Shown one piece after another: positions 26,624 through 36,819 of a stretch of DNA of 64,000 nt. Every line of letters starts with the position of its first letter. Positions within the stretch are counted from its first letter, which is position 1. Both the position numbers and the translations under genes were made by a program. The notes under the pieces were generated by a model. It saw only the letters and a list, made by a program, of their open reading frames with translations. It searched no databases and was not told where the DNA came from. Source of the stretch: Clostridium vincentii (GTDB lineage Bacteria; Bacillota; Clostridia; Clostridiales; Clostridiaceae); assembly GCF_002995745.1 (NCBI RefSeq), contig NZ_PVXQ01000017.1:1-64000 (forward strand). The letters are read 5' to 3'.

Positions 26624-27877
26624 TTATAAGCTGAAATTTTCAACATCTTCTATTTTCCAAAGTCCTTCATCATAAATAAGCTTGGTGAAAAACATTTTTG
26701 AATCATTACTTTTACTTAATCCAAGAAACTTCTTTTCTATCTCATAATCAACTTCAACTACAAGAGTTGCCGTGTAAACTCCACCCTCAAAAACATATTG
26801 AGTTTTGTCATCCTTGATACTTACATTAGCAATTGTATACTTATTTTTTAAAAATATATACCTTTTCTCCAATATACTATAAATTTTTTCCTTGGTTTCT
26901 TCAGTTGAATTATTTATACTAGCCTTATTTTCCTCATTTAATGCAGTGAATACACTATTATAAAAACTTATAGTTCTTGTGCTCATATCTGATTTCATCT
27001 CATCATTTTCCATGTTAATACTTAGAATTATATTTGGGGTATCATTGATTGCAACTTTACTACCCTTTAAAGCACCCCAGGGGAAATCTCTTTCTATATG
27101 TACTGATACTGTACCATCGCTTGGAATTGGGCCAATGTTTTTTGCATCCTTAACTTCTATTTCAGTATTATAATCATTAATATATAGCTGTGCATCTTCA
27201 TAAATAGATGATACATTTATTTTAATTGCTAAGAAATCTAGAGTTACCTCCTGTTCATTCATAACTAGAACTTCTTTGGAAGATGTAATTTCTCCAAATT
27301 CACTCTCTAGGCTACCTTCGAGTGTATATACTCCAGGAATAATTCTTTTAATGCTTTGTGAGCCATTTATATAATCTTTTTGGTTTACTGTAAAAGTGGC
27401 CTCATTAAAATTACTACTAACCTTTAATTCATAACTTTTAAGAGCTATATAATATTTGTCTGTAAAAATTCTATCCTCTTTTATTAGCTTAAAAGCCTCA
27501 GTTTCTTCACCTATTTTAAGTTTTTGTATAGTTGAATCTACCTTAGTAGTATCCCCTGTATAATAATCAATTAATGGTTTTAATTCTTCCTTGTTAACCT
27601 TTTCTCCATCTAACCTAACCTGCGTTCTTAGCTTGCTAAGATTTCCATCTTTCAATGCAACTTCCAATTTAGCTAATACCCTACTTTGAGTACTAGTAAT
27701 ACTCCCAATCCAATACCCTCCGCACATAAATATGAATAGGATTAAAACCACAGTTAGCTTTACTCTCCTCTTAAAAAAATCTATGAAATTACTTTTACCT
27801 ATTTGTTTTATATCTATATATAATGTTTTAAAGTAATTCATTATTATTTCTTTTAATGTAGAAATCTTATATTTCAT
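26624..27877 (-). CDS. TcaA-like membrane protein
   Basis: A 417-residue membrane protein with one helix (LTVVLILFIFMCGGYWIGSI) and a large extracellular region. The order of small beta domains (GSQSIKRIIPGVYTLEGSLE, then a SNTF2-like C-terminal domain ending FFTKLIYDEGLWKIEDV) resembles TcaA/YvbJ proteins, but without the N-terminal zinc ribbon. AAGGAGATTTTTG identifies the start at 27877. Related proteins are linked to cell-wall stress and glycopeptide response; that role is inference here. It lies upstream of the M23 gene, same strand. Confidence 0.7.
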   Translation of the reverse strand: MKYKISTLKEIIMNYFKTLYIDIKQIGKSNFIDFFKRRVKLTVVLILFIFMCGGYWIGSITSTQSRVLAKLEVALKDGNLSKLRTQVRLDGEKVNKEELKPLIDYYTGDTTKVDSTIQKLKIGEETEAFKLIKEDRIFTDKYYIALKSYELKVSSNFNEATFTVNQKDYINGSQSIKRIIPGVYTLEGSLESEFGEITSSKEVLVMNEQEVTLDFLAIKINVSSIYEDAQLYINDYNTEIEVKDAKNIGPIPSDGTVSVHIERDFPWGALKGSKVAINDTPNIILSINMENDEMKSDMSTRTISFYNSVFTALNEENKASINNSTEETKEKIYSILEKRYIFLKNKYTIANVSIKDDKTQYVFEGGVYTATLVVEVDYEIEKKFLGLSKSNDSKMFFTKLIYDEGLWKIEDVENFSL

Positions 27878-27952
27878 CAAAAATCTCCTTATATTAAAAA
27901 TACACAATTTTATTTTAGTTGTAATCTTATTAAATAACAAGCCATTTTTAAA

Positions 27953-27982
27953 AAAGGTAACTATTACCAAATAGTTACCTTT
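27953..27982 (-). terminator. Terminator after the 27995 gene
   Basis: AAAGGTAACTAT (27953-27964) pairs with ATAGTTACCTTT (27971-27982), with a T-tract on the minus strand. Confidence 0.8.
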
Positions 27983-27994
27983 AAGCTTAATAAA

Positions 27995-28336
27995 TTATTC
28001 TAATATGTCTATTACCCATTTACCGCAATCAACACATTTATAGATTCTTATTACAAACAAATCTAGGTCTTCTTTGTTAAGGGTACAATTAAAAAGTTCT
28101 AGTTCTTCTTTAGTTATAAATTCATCTTCCTGATCTATGTATCCATATATCTCAACAAAATAATTATTTTTACTTACACCACAGCACTCATTATCCTCTG
28201 CACAACATATTTTTTCATAATTAAGTTTACCTTCTAATTCTTTTATTATAGGAAAAATATCCTCATATTCTGTTATATCATCTAGAAAATCTTCTTCGTA
28301 AAAGGTCAAATCATTTACTTTAAATAATTCTTTCAT
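27995..28336 (-). CDS. Hypothetical Cys-rich small protein
   Basis: A 113-residue acidic protein with Cys clusters KICCAEDNECCG and YKCVDCGKW, a possible zinc or iron-sulfur site. AAAGGAG precedes the ATG. It is monocistronic with a terminator. Not recognised; the CVDCGKW end is similar to zinc-knuckle tails. Confidence 0.6.
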   Translation of the reverse strand: MKELFKVNDLTFYEEDFLDDITEYEDIFPIIKELEGKLNYEKICCAEDNECCGVSKNNYFVEIYGYIDQEDEFITKEELELFNCTLNKEDLDLFVIRIYKCVDCGKWVIDILE

Positions 28337-28456
28337 CTATTACTCCTTTCAAAATCCATTTATAGATATTATACCTAATATTATTTGCTTTTGCACTAAA
28401 AAATATGATATTGTTGAAGAGTTTGAAATAATTAAAAATATGTTTTCTACAAAACT

Positions 28457-28483
28457 ATTGACAAACCCTGTCAAGGTGGTAAT
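28457..28483 (+). promoter_or_regulatory. Promoter with inverted repeat, glutamine amidotransferase 1
   Basis: TTGACAAACCCTGTCAA contains the -35 TTGACA and an inverted repeat TTGACA/TGTCAA; a TAATAT -10 lies 16 bases downstream of the -35. The repeat could be an operator. Confidence 0.5.
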
Positions 28484-28542
28484 ATTAATTCATAGTAAAC
28501 TTATCTATTAAATATGTTTGAATTTAAATTGAGGTGAATTAT

Positions 28543-29310
28543 ATGTGTGAATTATATGGAACAATCGGGGCTAAAAAGATTTCGCTAAATGAAGATTTAA
28601 ACTTATTTTATAAGCACAGTGTTAAGCATTCTCACGGATGGGGTTTAGCCTATTGGAATCAAAATTCTGAGCTTATACTCTACGCTGAGGGTAAATGCGG
28701 TAATGATAGTGACTTATTACAAAATCTTTTAGTTTCTCCTATAGAAAGCCAAGTTTCCATAGGACATATACGTTTTGCAACGGCTGGTGTAATTAGTGAT
28801 AGGAATAGTCACCCCTTTACAAAAACTGATTCTAACGGCCGCGAATGGACTCTTGCGCACAATGGCAACATGTCTGTTGGATTGCAGCTATTTCCTTTTA
28901 GAAAAACGCAAATTGGAGAAACAGATAGCGAACGTATCCTTCTATATTTAGTAGATTGTATAAATAAGAAATCAGAAGAAAAGGGCAGATCATTAAATAG
29001 CCAAGAAAGATGTGGCGTTGTAGATTCAATTGTAGCTGAGCTATCCCTTGGTAATAGACTTAATCTGTTAATATATGATTCTGAACAATATTATGTTCAT
29101 ACAAACATCAAAGACACATTATATTTTTCTCGCCAAGATGGCTACTATTGTTTTTCAACTATGCCTTTAGAAAATATTTATTTGTGGGACAAGGTTCCAT
29201 TAAATAGTCTTCTAGTATATTCTGGTATTAACCAGATATATTCTGGCAAGAATCATGGTAATGAATTTATAAAAGCCACTCTTAGTAACTTTGACAATTT
29301 TAACATTTAG
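28543..29310 (+). CDS. Class II glutamine amidotransferase, copy 1
   Basis: A protein of about 255 residues. The N-terminus MCELYG exposes Cys2 as the Ntn-type nucleophile after Met removal. The RFATAG, NSHPF, TLAHNGN and GETDSE segments are characteristic of YafJ/EgtC-like class II amidotransferases. I chose the ATG at 28543 because TTGAGGTGA lies just before it and Cys must be residue 2. No synthetase domain is attached, so the ammonia acceptor is unknown. A close paralogue follows at 29414. Confidence 0.85.
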   Translation: MCELYGTIGAKKISLNEDLNLFYKHSVKHSHGWGLAYWNQNSELILYAEGKCGNDSDLLQNLLVSPIESQVSIGHIRFATAGVISDRNSHPFTKTDSNGREWTLAHNGNMSVGLQLFPFRKTQIGETDSERILLYLVDCINKKSEEKGRSLNSQERCGVVDSIVAELSLGNRLNLLIYDSEQYYVHTNIKDTLYFSRQDGYYCFSTMPLENIYLWDKVPLNSLLVYSGINQIYSGKNHGNEFIKATLSNFDNFNI

Positions 29311-29413
29311 ATAAAGAGAAAATCTACTACATTCTATAAATATAATATTTAACAATTTATCCAAGTGTTATATCTTAGATAAATATATTGTTGAATATGG
29401 TGAGGTGAATTAT

Positions 29414-30181
29414 ATGTGCGAATTATATGGAATTATCAGCAACAAACCTATTTCTCTAAATGAAAGTTTAAAATTGTTTTACAAACACAGCGCTCAAAAT
29501 CCTAAAGGATGGGGTCTATCTTATTGGAATGATAAATCTGAAATTACAATTTACAATGAGGGTAAATCAGCAAATGACAGTGACCTATTACAAGATATTT
29601 TAAGTCACCCAATAGAAAGCAAAGTTTCTATTGGCCATATACGTACTGCAACAGTTGGATTGATGAGTGATAAAAATAGTCATCCCTTTACAACTAATGA
29701 TTGTACTGGTCGCAGATGGACTCTTGCACACAATGGCAATATTTATACAGGCTCACAGCTACTACCTTTTAGGGACAAGCAACTTGGAGAAACAGATAGC
29801 GAATGTATCCTTCTATATCTAGTCGATTGTATAAACAAAAAAACACAAGAAAAAGGTAACCCATTAAATAGTAAAGAAAGATGTGAAGTTATAGATTCCA
29901 TAACAAAAGACTTATCTCAGGGTAATAAACTTACCCTTTTAATATATGATACTGAACAATTTTACGCTTATACAAATATTCAAGAGCTACTATATGTCTC
30001 AAGTCAAGAGGACTATTATTGCTTTGTAAGTGTTCCTTTAGAAAATAGTTTTTTCTGGAATAAGGTTCCATTAAATATTTTAATAGTATATTCAGGTAAT
30101 GAGCAAATATATCATAGTCAGGATCATGGAAACGAATTTTTAAAAACAACCCCTATGAAATTCCATAACTTCACTCTTTAA
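29414..30181 (+). CDS. Class II glutamine amidotransferase, copy 2
   Basis: A tandem paralogue of the preceding gene with the same length and ends: MCELYG, HIRTATVG, NSHPFTTND, TLAHNGN, GETDSE. GGTGAGGTGA precedes the ATG at 29414. Protein identity to copy 1 is roughly 60-65% by eye, so the duplication is not very recent. It is followed by a bidirectional terminator and the convergent his operon. Confidence 0.85.
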   Translation: MCELYGIISNKPISLNESLKLFYKHSAQNPKGWGLSYWNDKSEITIYNEGKSANDSDLLQDILSHPIESKVSIGHIRTATVGLMSDKNSHPFTTNDCTGRRWTLAHNGNIYTGSQLLPFRDKQLGETDSECILLYLVDCINKKTQEKGNPLNSKERCEVIDSITKDLSQGNKLTLLIYDTEQFYAYTNIQELLYVSSQEDYYCFVSVPLENSFFWNKVPLNILIVYSGNEQIYHSQDHGNEFLKTTPMKFHNFTL

Positions 30182-30196
30182 TTAGGATAAATAGAA

Positions 30197-30234
30197 AGAA
30201 AAACATAGCCTTATTTTATAAGACTATGTTTTTC
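30197..30234. terminator. Bidirectional terminator between amidotransferase and his operon
   Basis: AGAAAAACATAG...CTTAT pairs with ATAAG...CTATGTTTTTCT; T-rich on both strands. Confidence 0.75.
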
Positions 30235-30285
30235 TGTTATATATGGTTAATTTAATATCTTAATTATAGTATTGATTTCAAAAAT

Positions 30286-30612
30286 TTATACATTGTCTAT
30301 TGTAGGTCTTTCACCCTTAAAATTATTTATTTTATTACTTCTCTTAGTTAGTTCTTCCCCAACTAGTTCAATAGGTATATTTAATTCTGCCATCAAAACT
30401 AATAGATGATAAGTTAAATCGCATATTTCACTAACCTGATCTTCTTTATTATCACCCATACTGCTTATTATAACTTCAGTTGCTTCTTCCCCAACTTTCT
30501 TCAAAATCTTTTCTTTCCCTTTTTCAAATAAATATACAGTGTAAGAACCTTCCTCTCCACCATTTTTTCTGTCTATTATTTTTGAGTATAATTCCTTTAT
30601 TACATTATCCAT
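30286..30612 (-). CDS. hisE: Phosphoribosyl-ATP pyrophosphatase
   Basis: A 108-residue all-alpha MazG-like enzyme for step 2 of histidine synthesis (PR-ATP to PR-AMP). The metal-binding helix KVGEEATEVIIS and the CDLTYHLLVLMAE motif are present. Last gene of the his operon, 12 bases after hisI; unlike in many Gram-negatives it is not fused to hisI. Confidence 0.94.
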   Translation of the reverse strand: MDNVIKELYSKIIDRKNGGEEGSYTVYLFEKGKEKILKKVGEEATEVIISSMGDNKEDQVSEICDLTYHLLVLMAELNIPIELVGEELTKRSNKINNFKGERPTIDNV

Positions 30613-30624
30613 TTTAAATTCCTC

Positions 30625-30960
30625 CTATAAATCTTTATAAAAACAAGTTCTGTTACCAGTATGACAAGCTGCTCCAACCTGCTCTACTAAAAGTAATAGT
30701 GTATCATTATCACAATCCAGCTTTATTTCTTTCACATATTGCAGATGTCCTGAGGTTGCACCCTTATTCCAAAGTTCATCTCGACTTCTACTATAATACC
30801 ATGCAGTATCTCCTTCTAAAGTTTTAATTAAACTTTCCTTAGACATATAAGCAAGCATCAAAACTTCTTTTGTTTTAAAATCTTGAGCAATGGCAGGAAT
30901 CAAACCTCCACTCTTTTCAAAATCAACCTGTTCAACTTTTTTTAATATTTCTTCTTTCAT
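30625..30960 (-). CDS. hisI: Phosphoribosyl-AMP cyclohydrolase
   Basis: A 111-residue zinc enzyme for step 3 of histidine synthesis. It has [20 protein letters not shown], the metal-binding [13 protein letters not shown] and the [11 protein letters not shown] segment with the Zn cysteines. Starts 10 bases after hisF. Confidence 0.95.
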   Translation of the reverse strand: MKEEILKKVEQVDFEKSGGLIPAIAQDFKTKEVLMLAYMSKESLIKTLEGDTAWYYSRSRDELWNKGATSGHLQYVKEIKLDCDNDTLLLLVEQVGAACHTGNRTCFYKDL

Positions 30961-30970
30961 GTCCTTCTCC

Positions 30971-31732
30971 TTATAACCTTACTGGAATATTTTTCTCTCT
31001 AAGATATTTCTTAACATCATCAACTGTAAGTTCTCCATAATGAAATAGTGAGGCTGCTAAAGCTGCATCTGCTGATGCTTTTTCAAACACCTCATGAAAA
31101 TGCTCAAGACTACCACATCCTCCCGATGCTATAACAGGAACATTTGTAATATTAGATACTGACTTTGTAAGTTCTATATCAAACCCCTGCTTGGTTCCAT
31201 CGGCATCCATGGATGTAAGTAGTATTTCACCAGCTCCAAGATTTGTAGCTTCTTCTATCCACTTTAATGCATCTAGTCCAGTATCAATTCTTCCACCATT
31301 AATAACAACATTCCATCCAGTATTATCTACCCTTTTTTTAGCATCTACTGCAAGTACAATACATTGATTTCCAAATGTAAAAGCTCCATCTCTTATTAAA
31401 TTTTTATCCCTTACTGCAGCTGAATTTAAACTTATCTTATCAGCACCGGCTCTTAATATTGTCTTTATATCATCTATAGATCTTAATCCTCCACCTACAG
31501 TAAAAGGAATAAATATCTTCTCAGCTACCCGTTCAACAACATTTCTCATTATTCCTCTATCTTCATGAGTAGCAGTTATATCTAAAAACACTAATTCATC
31601 CGCACCCTGCTTATAATAATATTCTGCCAAGGCAACTGGATCTCCAACTTCTTTAATATCTACAAAGTTTATTCCTTTAACTACTTTGCCAGCTCTAACA
31701 TCTAAACAAGGTATAATTCTCTTTGTAAGCAT
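30971..31732 (-). CDS. hisF: Imidazole glycerol phosphate synthase, cyclase subunit
   Basis: A 253-residue TIM barrel that uses ammonia from HisH to make imidazole glycerol phosphate and AICAR. Catalytic Asp residues lie in [13 protein letters not shown] and [14 protein letters not shown]; the GGGLRSIDD and ASGGCGS phosphate loops are intact. Start adjoins the hisA stop. Confidence 0.96.
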   Translation of the reverse strand: MLTKRIIPCLDVRAGKVVKGINFVDIKEVGDPVALAEYYYKQGADELVFLDITATHEDRGIMRNVVERVAEKIFIPFTVGGGLRSIDDIKTILRAGADKISLNSAAVRDKNLIRDGAFTFGNQCIVLAVDAKKRVDNTGWNVVINGGRIDTGLDALKWIEEATNLGAGEILLTSMDADGTKQGFDIELTKSVSNITNVPVIASGGCGSLEHFHEVFEKASADAALAASLFHYGELTVDDVKKYLREKNIPVRL

Positions 31733-32455
31733 CTATTTCTCCTCCTTTGTTAGCTTAATTGCCTCCTCTAAAGAAAGGGTATCTGCATATATAGCTTTTC
31801 CTGTTATAGCTCCATAAAGCCCCATATCCTTTAGTTCCTGAATATTCTCTATATCTCTAATACCACCAGATGCAGTAATTTTAATATCAACTTCATCCTT
31901 AAGGTTTTTAAGCATTTCTACATTAGGGCCTTGCAACGTGCCATCCTTAGTAATATCAGTAACTATAACATTCGTTATACCCAGTTCCTTTAACTTTTTA
32001 GCAAAATCTATGTAATAAAGAGAACTTCCTTCAAGCCAACCTCGTCCATAAGCATATCCATCCTTACAATCTATACCTACAGCTATTTTTTCTCCAAATG
32101 ATGCTACAGCTTTCTTTACAAGCTCTTCATCCTCCATGGCACTTGTCCCAAGGATAACTCTTGATACTCCGTTATTAATTAAGTATTCTATGGTTTCAAA
32201 GTTTCTAATCCCACCACCAACTTCTACAGGAATATCTAAAGTCTTTGCAACCTTTATAATTATATCTCCATTAACTAATTCACCTTTTTTAGCTCCATCT
32301 AAATCAACTAAATGAAGATACTCTGCTCCAAGGTCTTGAAATGATTTTGCTGTCTCTAAAATATCCTCAGCAACTATTTCCTTTTTATTATAATCTCCTT
32401 GATAAAGTCTAACTGGTTTTCCATCTATAATATCTATAGCAGGTATTATTATCAT
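31733..32455 (-). CDS. hisA: ProFAR isomerase
   Basis: A 240-residue TIM barrel that opens the ribose ring of ProFAR. It is related to HisF by the N-terminal IIPAIDIIDGKPVRLYQGD and VTDITKDGTLQGPN motifs. Its ATG overlaps the hisH stop (ATGA). Confidence 0.95.
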   Translation of the reverse strand: MIIIPAIDIIDGKPVRLYQGDYNKKEIVAEDILETAKSFQDLGAEYLHLVDLDGAKKGELVNGDIIIKVAKTLDIPVEVGGGIRNFETIEYLINNGVSRVILGTSAMEDEELVKKAVASFGEKIAVGIDCKDGYAYGRGWLEGSSLYYIDFAKKLKELGITNVIVTDITKDGTLQGPNVEMLKNLKDEVDIKITASGGIRDIENIQELKDMGLYGAITGKAIYADTLSLEEAIKLTKEEK

Positions 32456-33063
32456 AATATCAGCTCCTTAAAGTTTTTAAGAATTTCAAGTCCGATCGTT
32501 CCACTTTTCTCTGGATGGAATTGCGCTCCCATAACATTGTTTTTTCTAACCAATCCTGGAATTTTCAAAGTTCCGTATCTTGAATATCCTACCAAATCCG
32601 TATCATCGTAGCCTTGTGCATAATATGAATGAACATAATAGACAAAAGCATCTTTCTTTAATCCTACTAATAATTTATCTTCTTTATTTTTTTCAAGATT
32701 ATTCCACCCTATATGAGGAATCTTCACATTAGGATCTACCATCTTAACTATTTCACCCTTTAAGATACCAAGACCTTCCATTGCTTCACCTTCATATCCC
32801 TTTTGGAATAATACCTGCATTCCAAGACAAATTCCAAGTAAGGGTTTTCCCTTCGCTGCCTCTTCCCTTATTACATCTATAAGATTAGCTTTTTTAAGAT
32901 TGTCCATACAATCCTTAAAAGCTCCAACCCCTGGTAATATTAGTCCATCAGCTTTTCTTAATTCTCCTATATCAGAAGATATCTTACATTCACAGCCAAT
33001 TTTTATTAATGCATTATAAACACTTTTTAAATTCCCCATTCCGTAGTCTATTATAACTATCAT
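32452..33063 (-). CDS. hisH: Imidazole glycerol phosphate synthase, glutaminase subunit
   Basis: A class I glutamine amidotransferase of 203 residues; the triad lies at LLGICLGMQVLF (Cys) and FHPEKSG (His, Glu). Start at 33063 is preceded by TAGGAGGTTAGCT. Partner of HisF; the stop overlaps hisA. Confidence 0.95.
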   Translation of the reverse strand: MIVIIDYGMGNLKSVYNALIKIGCECKISSDIGELRKADGLILPGVGAFKDCMDNLKKANLIDVIREEAAKGKPLLGICLGMQVLFQKGYEGEAMEGLGILKGEIVKMVDPNVKIPHIGWNNLEKNKEDKLLVGLKKDAFVYYVHSYYAQGYDDTDLVGYSRYGTLKIPGLVRKNNVMGAQFHPEKSGTIGLEILKNFKELIL

Positions 33064-33073
33064 AGCTAACCTC

Positions 33074-33664
33074 CTATAACTTTCCTTTAGTAGATGGTAA
33101 TTGCATGTTATTTTCATCAATTTCTTTAGCTTCTCTAAGAGCTCTTCCTAATGCCTTAAATAAAGCCTCAACTTTATGATGATCATTTTCTCCATATAAA
33201 ACTCTACCATGTAATGTTATGCCCGAATTAAAAGCAAAAGCTCTAAAAAATTCCTTAACCATCTCGGTTGAAAAACTACCAATACTTTCTCTTGCAAAGC
33301 TACAATCAAATGCTAAAAAGCTTCTTCCACTAATATCTAAAGATACCTGTGCCAAAGTCTCATCCATTGGTATAAAGAATGTTCCATATCTTTTTATTCC
33401 TCTTTTATCTCCTAAAGCCTTTAAAACAGCTTCTCCTAAGGTTATTCCAACATCTTCAACTAAGTGATGATCACAAACTTCTATATCACCCTTAGCCTTT
33501 ACCTCTAAATCAAAACCCCCATGAAAAGCCATTAATGTTAACATATGATCAAAAAATCCTACTCCAGTATTAATATTGCTATTACCTTTTCCATCAAGAT
33601 TAATAGTTAAACTGATTTGGGTTTCCTTTGTTTCTCTAGTTATACTAGCAATTCTTTCTATCAT
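33074..33664 (-). CDS. hisB: Imidazoleglycerol-phosphate dehydratase
   Basis: A 196-residue single-function enzyme with the two metal-binding motifs [13 protein letters not shown] and [10 protein letters not shown], and the repeated [11 protein letters not shown]. There is no fused histidinol-phosphatase. Its ATG overlaps the last base of hisD. Confidence 0.95.
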   Translation of the reverse strand: MIERIASITRETKETQISLTINLDGKGNSNINTGVGFFDHMLTLMAFHGGFDLEVKAKGDIEVCDHHLVEDVGITLGEAVLKALGDKRGIKRYGTFFIPMDETLAQVSLDISGRSFLAFDCSFARESIGSFSTEMVKEFFRAFAFNSGITLHGRVLYGENDHHKVEALFKALGRALREAKEIDENNMQLPSTKGKL

Positions 33665-34959
33665 TATTTCAACCTCACCTTGATTGAATTTGCATGAGCT
33701 GTAAGACCTTCTTTATTTGCTATATTTATAATTTTTTCGCCATCAGCCTTTATTGCTTCCTCTGAGTAATATAAAAAGGAGGATTTTTTTACAAAGCTAT
33801 CTACAGATAATGCTGAGAAGAATTTAGCAGTACCACTAGTAGGTAATACATGGTTTGTTCCTCCAAAATAATCTCCGATTGGCTCTGCTGTATTGTATCC
33901 TAAAAATACAGAGCCAGCATGTTTAACCTTTCCTAAAAGTTCCATAGAATTTGCAACCATAAGTTCTAAATGTTCTGGTGCAACCATATTTGAGATCTCT
34001 ATACATTCATCAATACTATTACAAATAATAACTTTTCCATGATTAATGAGAGATTCTTTAATTATTTCCTTTCTCTCCAAGGTTTGTATTTGCTTTTCAA
34101 TCTCTTTTTCTACTTCTTTATAGAGTTTTTCTGATGTAGTAACCAATATTGATGAGGCTAATACATCATGTTCAGCCTGGGACATTAAATCTGCTGCAAC
34201 ATAACTCGCATCTGCATTTTCATCTGCAATTATTAGTATTTCACTAGGTCCTGCGATCATATCAATATCTACTTTTCCAAATACAAGTTTCTTAGCTGTA
34301 GCTACAAAAATATTTCCAGGGCCAACTATCTTATCAACCTTTTTAATTGTTTCTGTTCCATATGCTAAAGCACCTATTGCCTGTGCTCCTCCTACCTTAT
34401 ATATCTTATCTATACCTGAAATTTTCGCAGCAACCCCAATATAAGGATTAATACCGCCATCTTTATCAGGAGGAGTTACCATAATAATTTCTTCAACTCC
34501 TGCAACTTTTGCTGGAATTACATTCATAAGAACTGAAGAGGGATATGCAGCTGTTCCCCCTGGGACATATACTCCCACAGTTTCAAGAGGTAAAACTCTT
34601 TGACCTAAAAACACTCCTCTTTCCTTATTTAATATAAATCCGTTCTTTACTTGTGCCTTATGATAAAATTCTATATTGTCTTTTGCTTCCTTTAAGTTAT
34701 TGATAAATTCCTTATCAACCTTGTTAACCTTGTTAAAGCATTCTTCAATTTCTTCTTTAGTAACCTGAAAGTTTTCTAGCTTAACCTTATCAAATTTTTC
34801 AGTATACTCTCTTAAGGCACTATCACCTCTTAATGAAACATCCCTTAGAACCTTAGAAACAGTTCCAATAATTTGTTCATTTGTGTCTTCTGCTCTATCC
34901 TTTAACTCTTTTAAAAGAAGTTCCATTCCTTCTTCTTCTAAGTTGAAAAGTTTTAACAT
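33664..34959 (-). CDS. hisD: Histidinol dehydrogenase
   Basis: A 431-residue zinc enzyme that oxidises histidinol to histidine with two NAD. It has [57 protein letters not shown] and the metal ligand segments EHLEL and [13 protein letters not shown]. It overlaps hisB by one base and lies 37 bases after hisG. Confidence 0.96.
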   Translation of the reverse strand: MLKLFNLEEEGMELLLKELKDRAEDTNEQIIGTVSKVLRDVSLRGDSALREYTEKFDKVKLENFQVTKEEIEECFNKVNKVDKEFINNLKEAKDNIEFYHKAQVKNGFILNKERGVFLGQRVLPLETVGVYVPGGTAAYPSSVLMNVIPAKVAGVEEIIMVTPPDKDGGINPYIGVAAKISGIDKIYKVGGAQAIGALAYGTETIKKVDKIVGPGNIFVATAKKLVFGKVDIDMIAGPSEILIIADENADASYVAADLMSQAEHDVLASSILVTTSEKLYKEVEKEIEKQIQTLERKEIIKESLINHGKVIICNSIDECIEISNMVAPEHLELMVANSMELLGKVKHAGSVFLGYNTAEPIGDYFGGTNHVLPTSGTAKFFSALSVDSFVKKSSFLYYSEEAIKADGEKIINIANKEGLTAHANSIKVRLK

Positions 34960-34996
34960 TTCTCCAACCTCCCATTTTAAATTATTCTGTATTCAT

Positions 34997-35620
34997 CTAT
35001 AAAATTGCTTTTATTCTTTTAATAAAAGACTCTATCTCTTTCTTTTTTAACTTAAAGCTAGCCTTATTTACTATTACTCTTGCGCTTATATCACAAATAG
35101 TATCATATACTATAAGTCCATTTTCTTTTAAAGTTGTCCCAGTTTCCATAATATCCACAATAGCATCACATAAGCCTAGAATAGGTGCAAGCTCTACTGA
35201 ACCCTCTATTTTTATTATTTCAACATCCATACCCTTTTTCTTGAAATATTCTCCTGCAACTGTTGGATATTTTGTACCAATTTTTATATGTCCAATCTTA
35301 TTAAAAAAATCATTTTCAGGTGATGAGGCTACAATAAATTTACACTTTCCAAGACCTAAATCCAAAACTTCATAGTAATCATCGTCAGCTTCAAGCAATG
35401 TATCCTTTCCAACTACTCCAATATCAGCTACTCCGTGCTCCACATAGGTAATTGAATCTGCTGCTTTAACTAAAAAATATCTTATATCTTCTTTAGTATC
35501 ATTAAATACAAGCTTTCTTCCCTTATCCTTTAATTCATCAGTTCCATAATTAGCTTTATCTAGTAGCTTTACTGTTTCCGTCTCTAACCTACCTTTAGTT
35601 AAGGCAATACTTATACTCAT
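34997..35620 (-). CDS. hisG: ATP phosphoribosyltransferase, short form
   Basis: A 207-residue catalytic subunit of the first, feedback-controlled step of histidine synthesis. The short form lacks the C-terminal regulatory domain, so it needs HisZ, encoded directly upstream with a 4-base overlap. It has ALTKGRLETETVKLL and the PRPP loop DAIVDIMETGTTLKENGL. Confidence 0.95.
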   Translation of the reverse strand: MSISIALTKGRLETETVKLLDKANYGTDELKDKGRKLVFNDTKEDIRYFLVKAADSITYVEHGVADIGVVGKDTLLEADDDYYEVLDLGLGKCKFIVASSPENDFFNKIGHIKIGTKYPTVAGEYFKKKGMDVEIIKIEGSVELAPILGLCDAIVDIMETGTTLKENGLIVYDTICDISARVIVNKASFKLKKKEIESFIKRIKAIL

Positions 35621-36762
35621 ATTTTTTTCCCCACTTTCTCTTTTTTAACTCCTCCGATTAAGGTCTCATCAAAAATCATTTCTACAACATAACCTTCTTG
35701 TCTAAGCATTTCACCTTGTTTAAATGCTTCTACCATACTTTCATTTCCATAATATAACTTATAGCTTTCCTTAATATTCATATTTTTATCCTTCATAATA
35801 TCAAGTAAAGAATCTAAATTTATAGAAAAACCAACTGCTGGTCTATCTTCTCCAAAGAGAGCAATTAAATTATCATATCTACCACCACTTAATGCAATTG
35901 CACCAACGCCTTCAACATATCCTCTAAAGGTTATACCTGTATAATAGTTAAGCCTTTGTACCATTCCTAAATCAAAGGATATACAATCTCCATATCCTAA
36001 TTCATCTAATGTAGATGCTAATTTTTCTAAGTATTCTATACTCTCCTTAAGCTCATCATTAAAGGAATATTCCTTAGCTTTTTCTAGAACTTCACGTCCT
36101 CCAAAAAGCCATGGAAGCTTCGTGAAAAATTCTTTATAATCTTCTGTAACTTTAAGTTGAGCTAAAAAGTCTTCTAGTTCCTTCAAACTTTTTTTATCTA
36201 TTAGTTGAGCTAACTTTAATCGTTCCTCTTCTTGCAAATTTAAATTCTTTACTGCTGAATTAAAGAAATTTATATTACCTATTTCAAGTTTTATTTCACT
36301 TTCTTCTAAGATCTTTAATACATCTAATGCTGTGACTAATATTTCTAAATCTGAAGATGAATCCTTAACCCCTATAAGTTCTACTCCGCAATCAGTATAT
36401 TCATTTTTCTTTCCACCTAAACTTTGATTTACTCTAAAAACATCTGCACTATATCTAAACCTGATCGGATCAGCTACATCCTTAAACTTTGTTGCTACAA
36501 CCCTTGCAATTGGAATTGTCATATCTGGTCTTAAGACAAGTATTCTACCTTTATTATCAAAGAACTTATAAACATCCTCTTCCCTAAGATTTTGGAACCC
36601 TGAATTAAAGGTTTCATAAAACTCTATAGTAGGAGTAACAACCTCATTATATCCCCACTTATCTAAAACATTTTCAATTTTATTTTGTAGATTTCTCTTA
36701 ATTTTACACTCCCCAAGTACTAAATCTCTAGTACCCTCTGGTGTTATATATTTTTTGCTCAT
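35617..36762 (-). CDS. hisZ: ATP phosphoribosyltransferase regulatory subunit
   Basis: A 381-residue histidyl-tRNA-synthetase-like protein without tRNA charging. It forms the HisG-HisZ octamer and binds histidine. Class II synthetase motifs remain: the motif 2 region VFRVNQSLGGKKNEY and GGRYDNLIALFG. AAGGGGGTT precedes the ATG. First gene of the operon, after a clear promoter and operator-like repeat. Confidence 0.93.
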   Translation of the reverse strand: MSKKYITPEGTRDLVLGECKIKRNLQNKIENVLDKWGYNEVVTPTIEFYETFNSGFQNLREEDVYKFFDNKGRILVLRPDMTIPIARVVATKFKDVADPIRFRYSADVFRVNQSLGGKKNEYTDCGVELIGVKDSSSDLEILVTALDVLKILEESEIKLEIGNINFFNSAVKNLNLQEEERLKLAQLIDKKSLKELEDFLAQLKVTEDYKEFFTKLPWLFGGREVLEKAKEYSFNDELKESIEYLEKLASTLDELGYGDCISFDLGMVQRLNYYTGITFRGYVEGVGAIALSGGRYDNLIALFGEDRPAVGFSINLDSLLDIMKDKNMNIKESYKLYYGNESMVEAFKQGEMLRQEGYVVEMIFDETLIGGVKKEKVGKKI

Positions 36763-36786
36763 AATAAACCCCCTTATGCTTTATTG

Positions 36787-36802
36787 ATTTAGCACGCTAA
36801 AT
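36787..36802 (-). promoter_or_regulatory. Candidate operator of the his operon
   Basis: ATTTAGC (36787-36793), two bases, and GCTAAAT (36796-36802) form a perfect inverted repeat about 10-25 bases downstream of the predicted start, where a repressor would block transcription. A TrpR-type HisR/YerC regulator is a plausible binder; this is inference. Confidence 0.55.
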
Positions 36803-36819
36803 TATTAAACTATGCTTTT

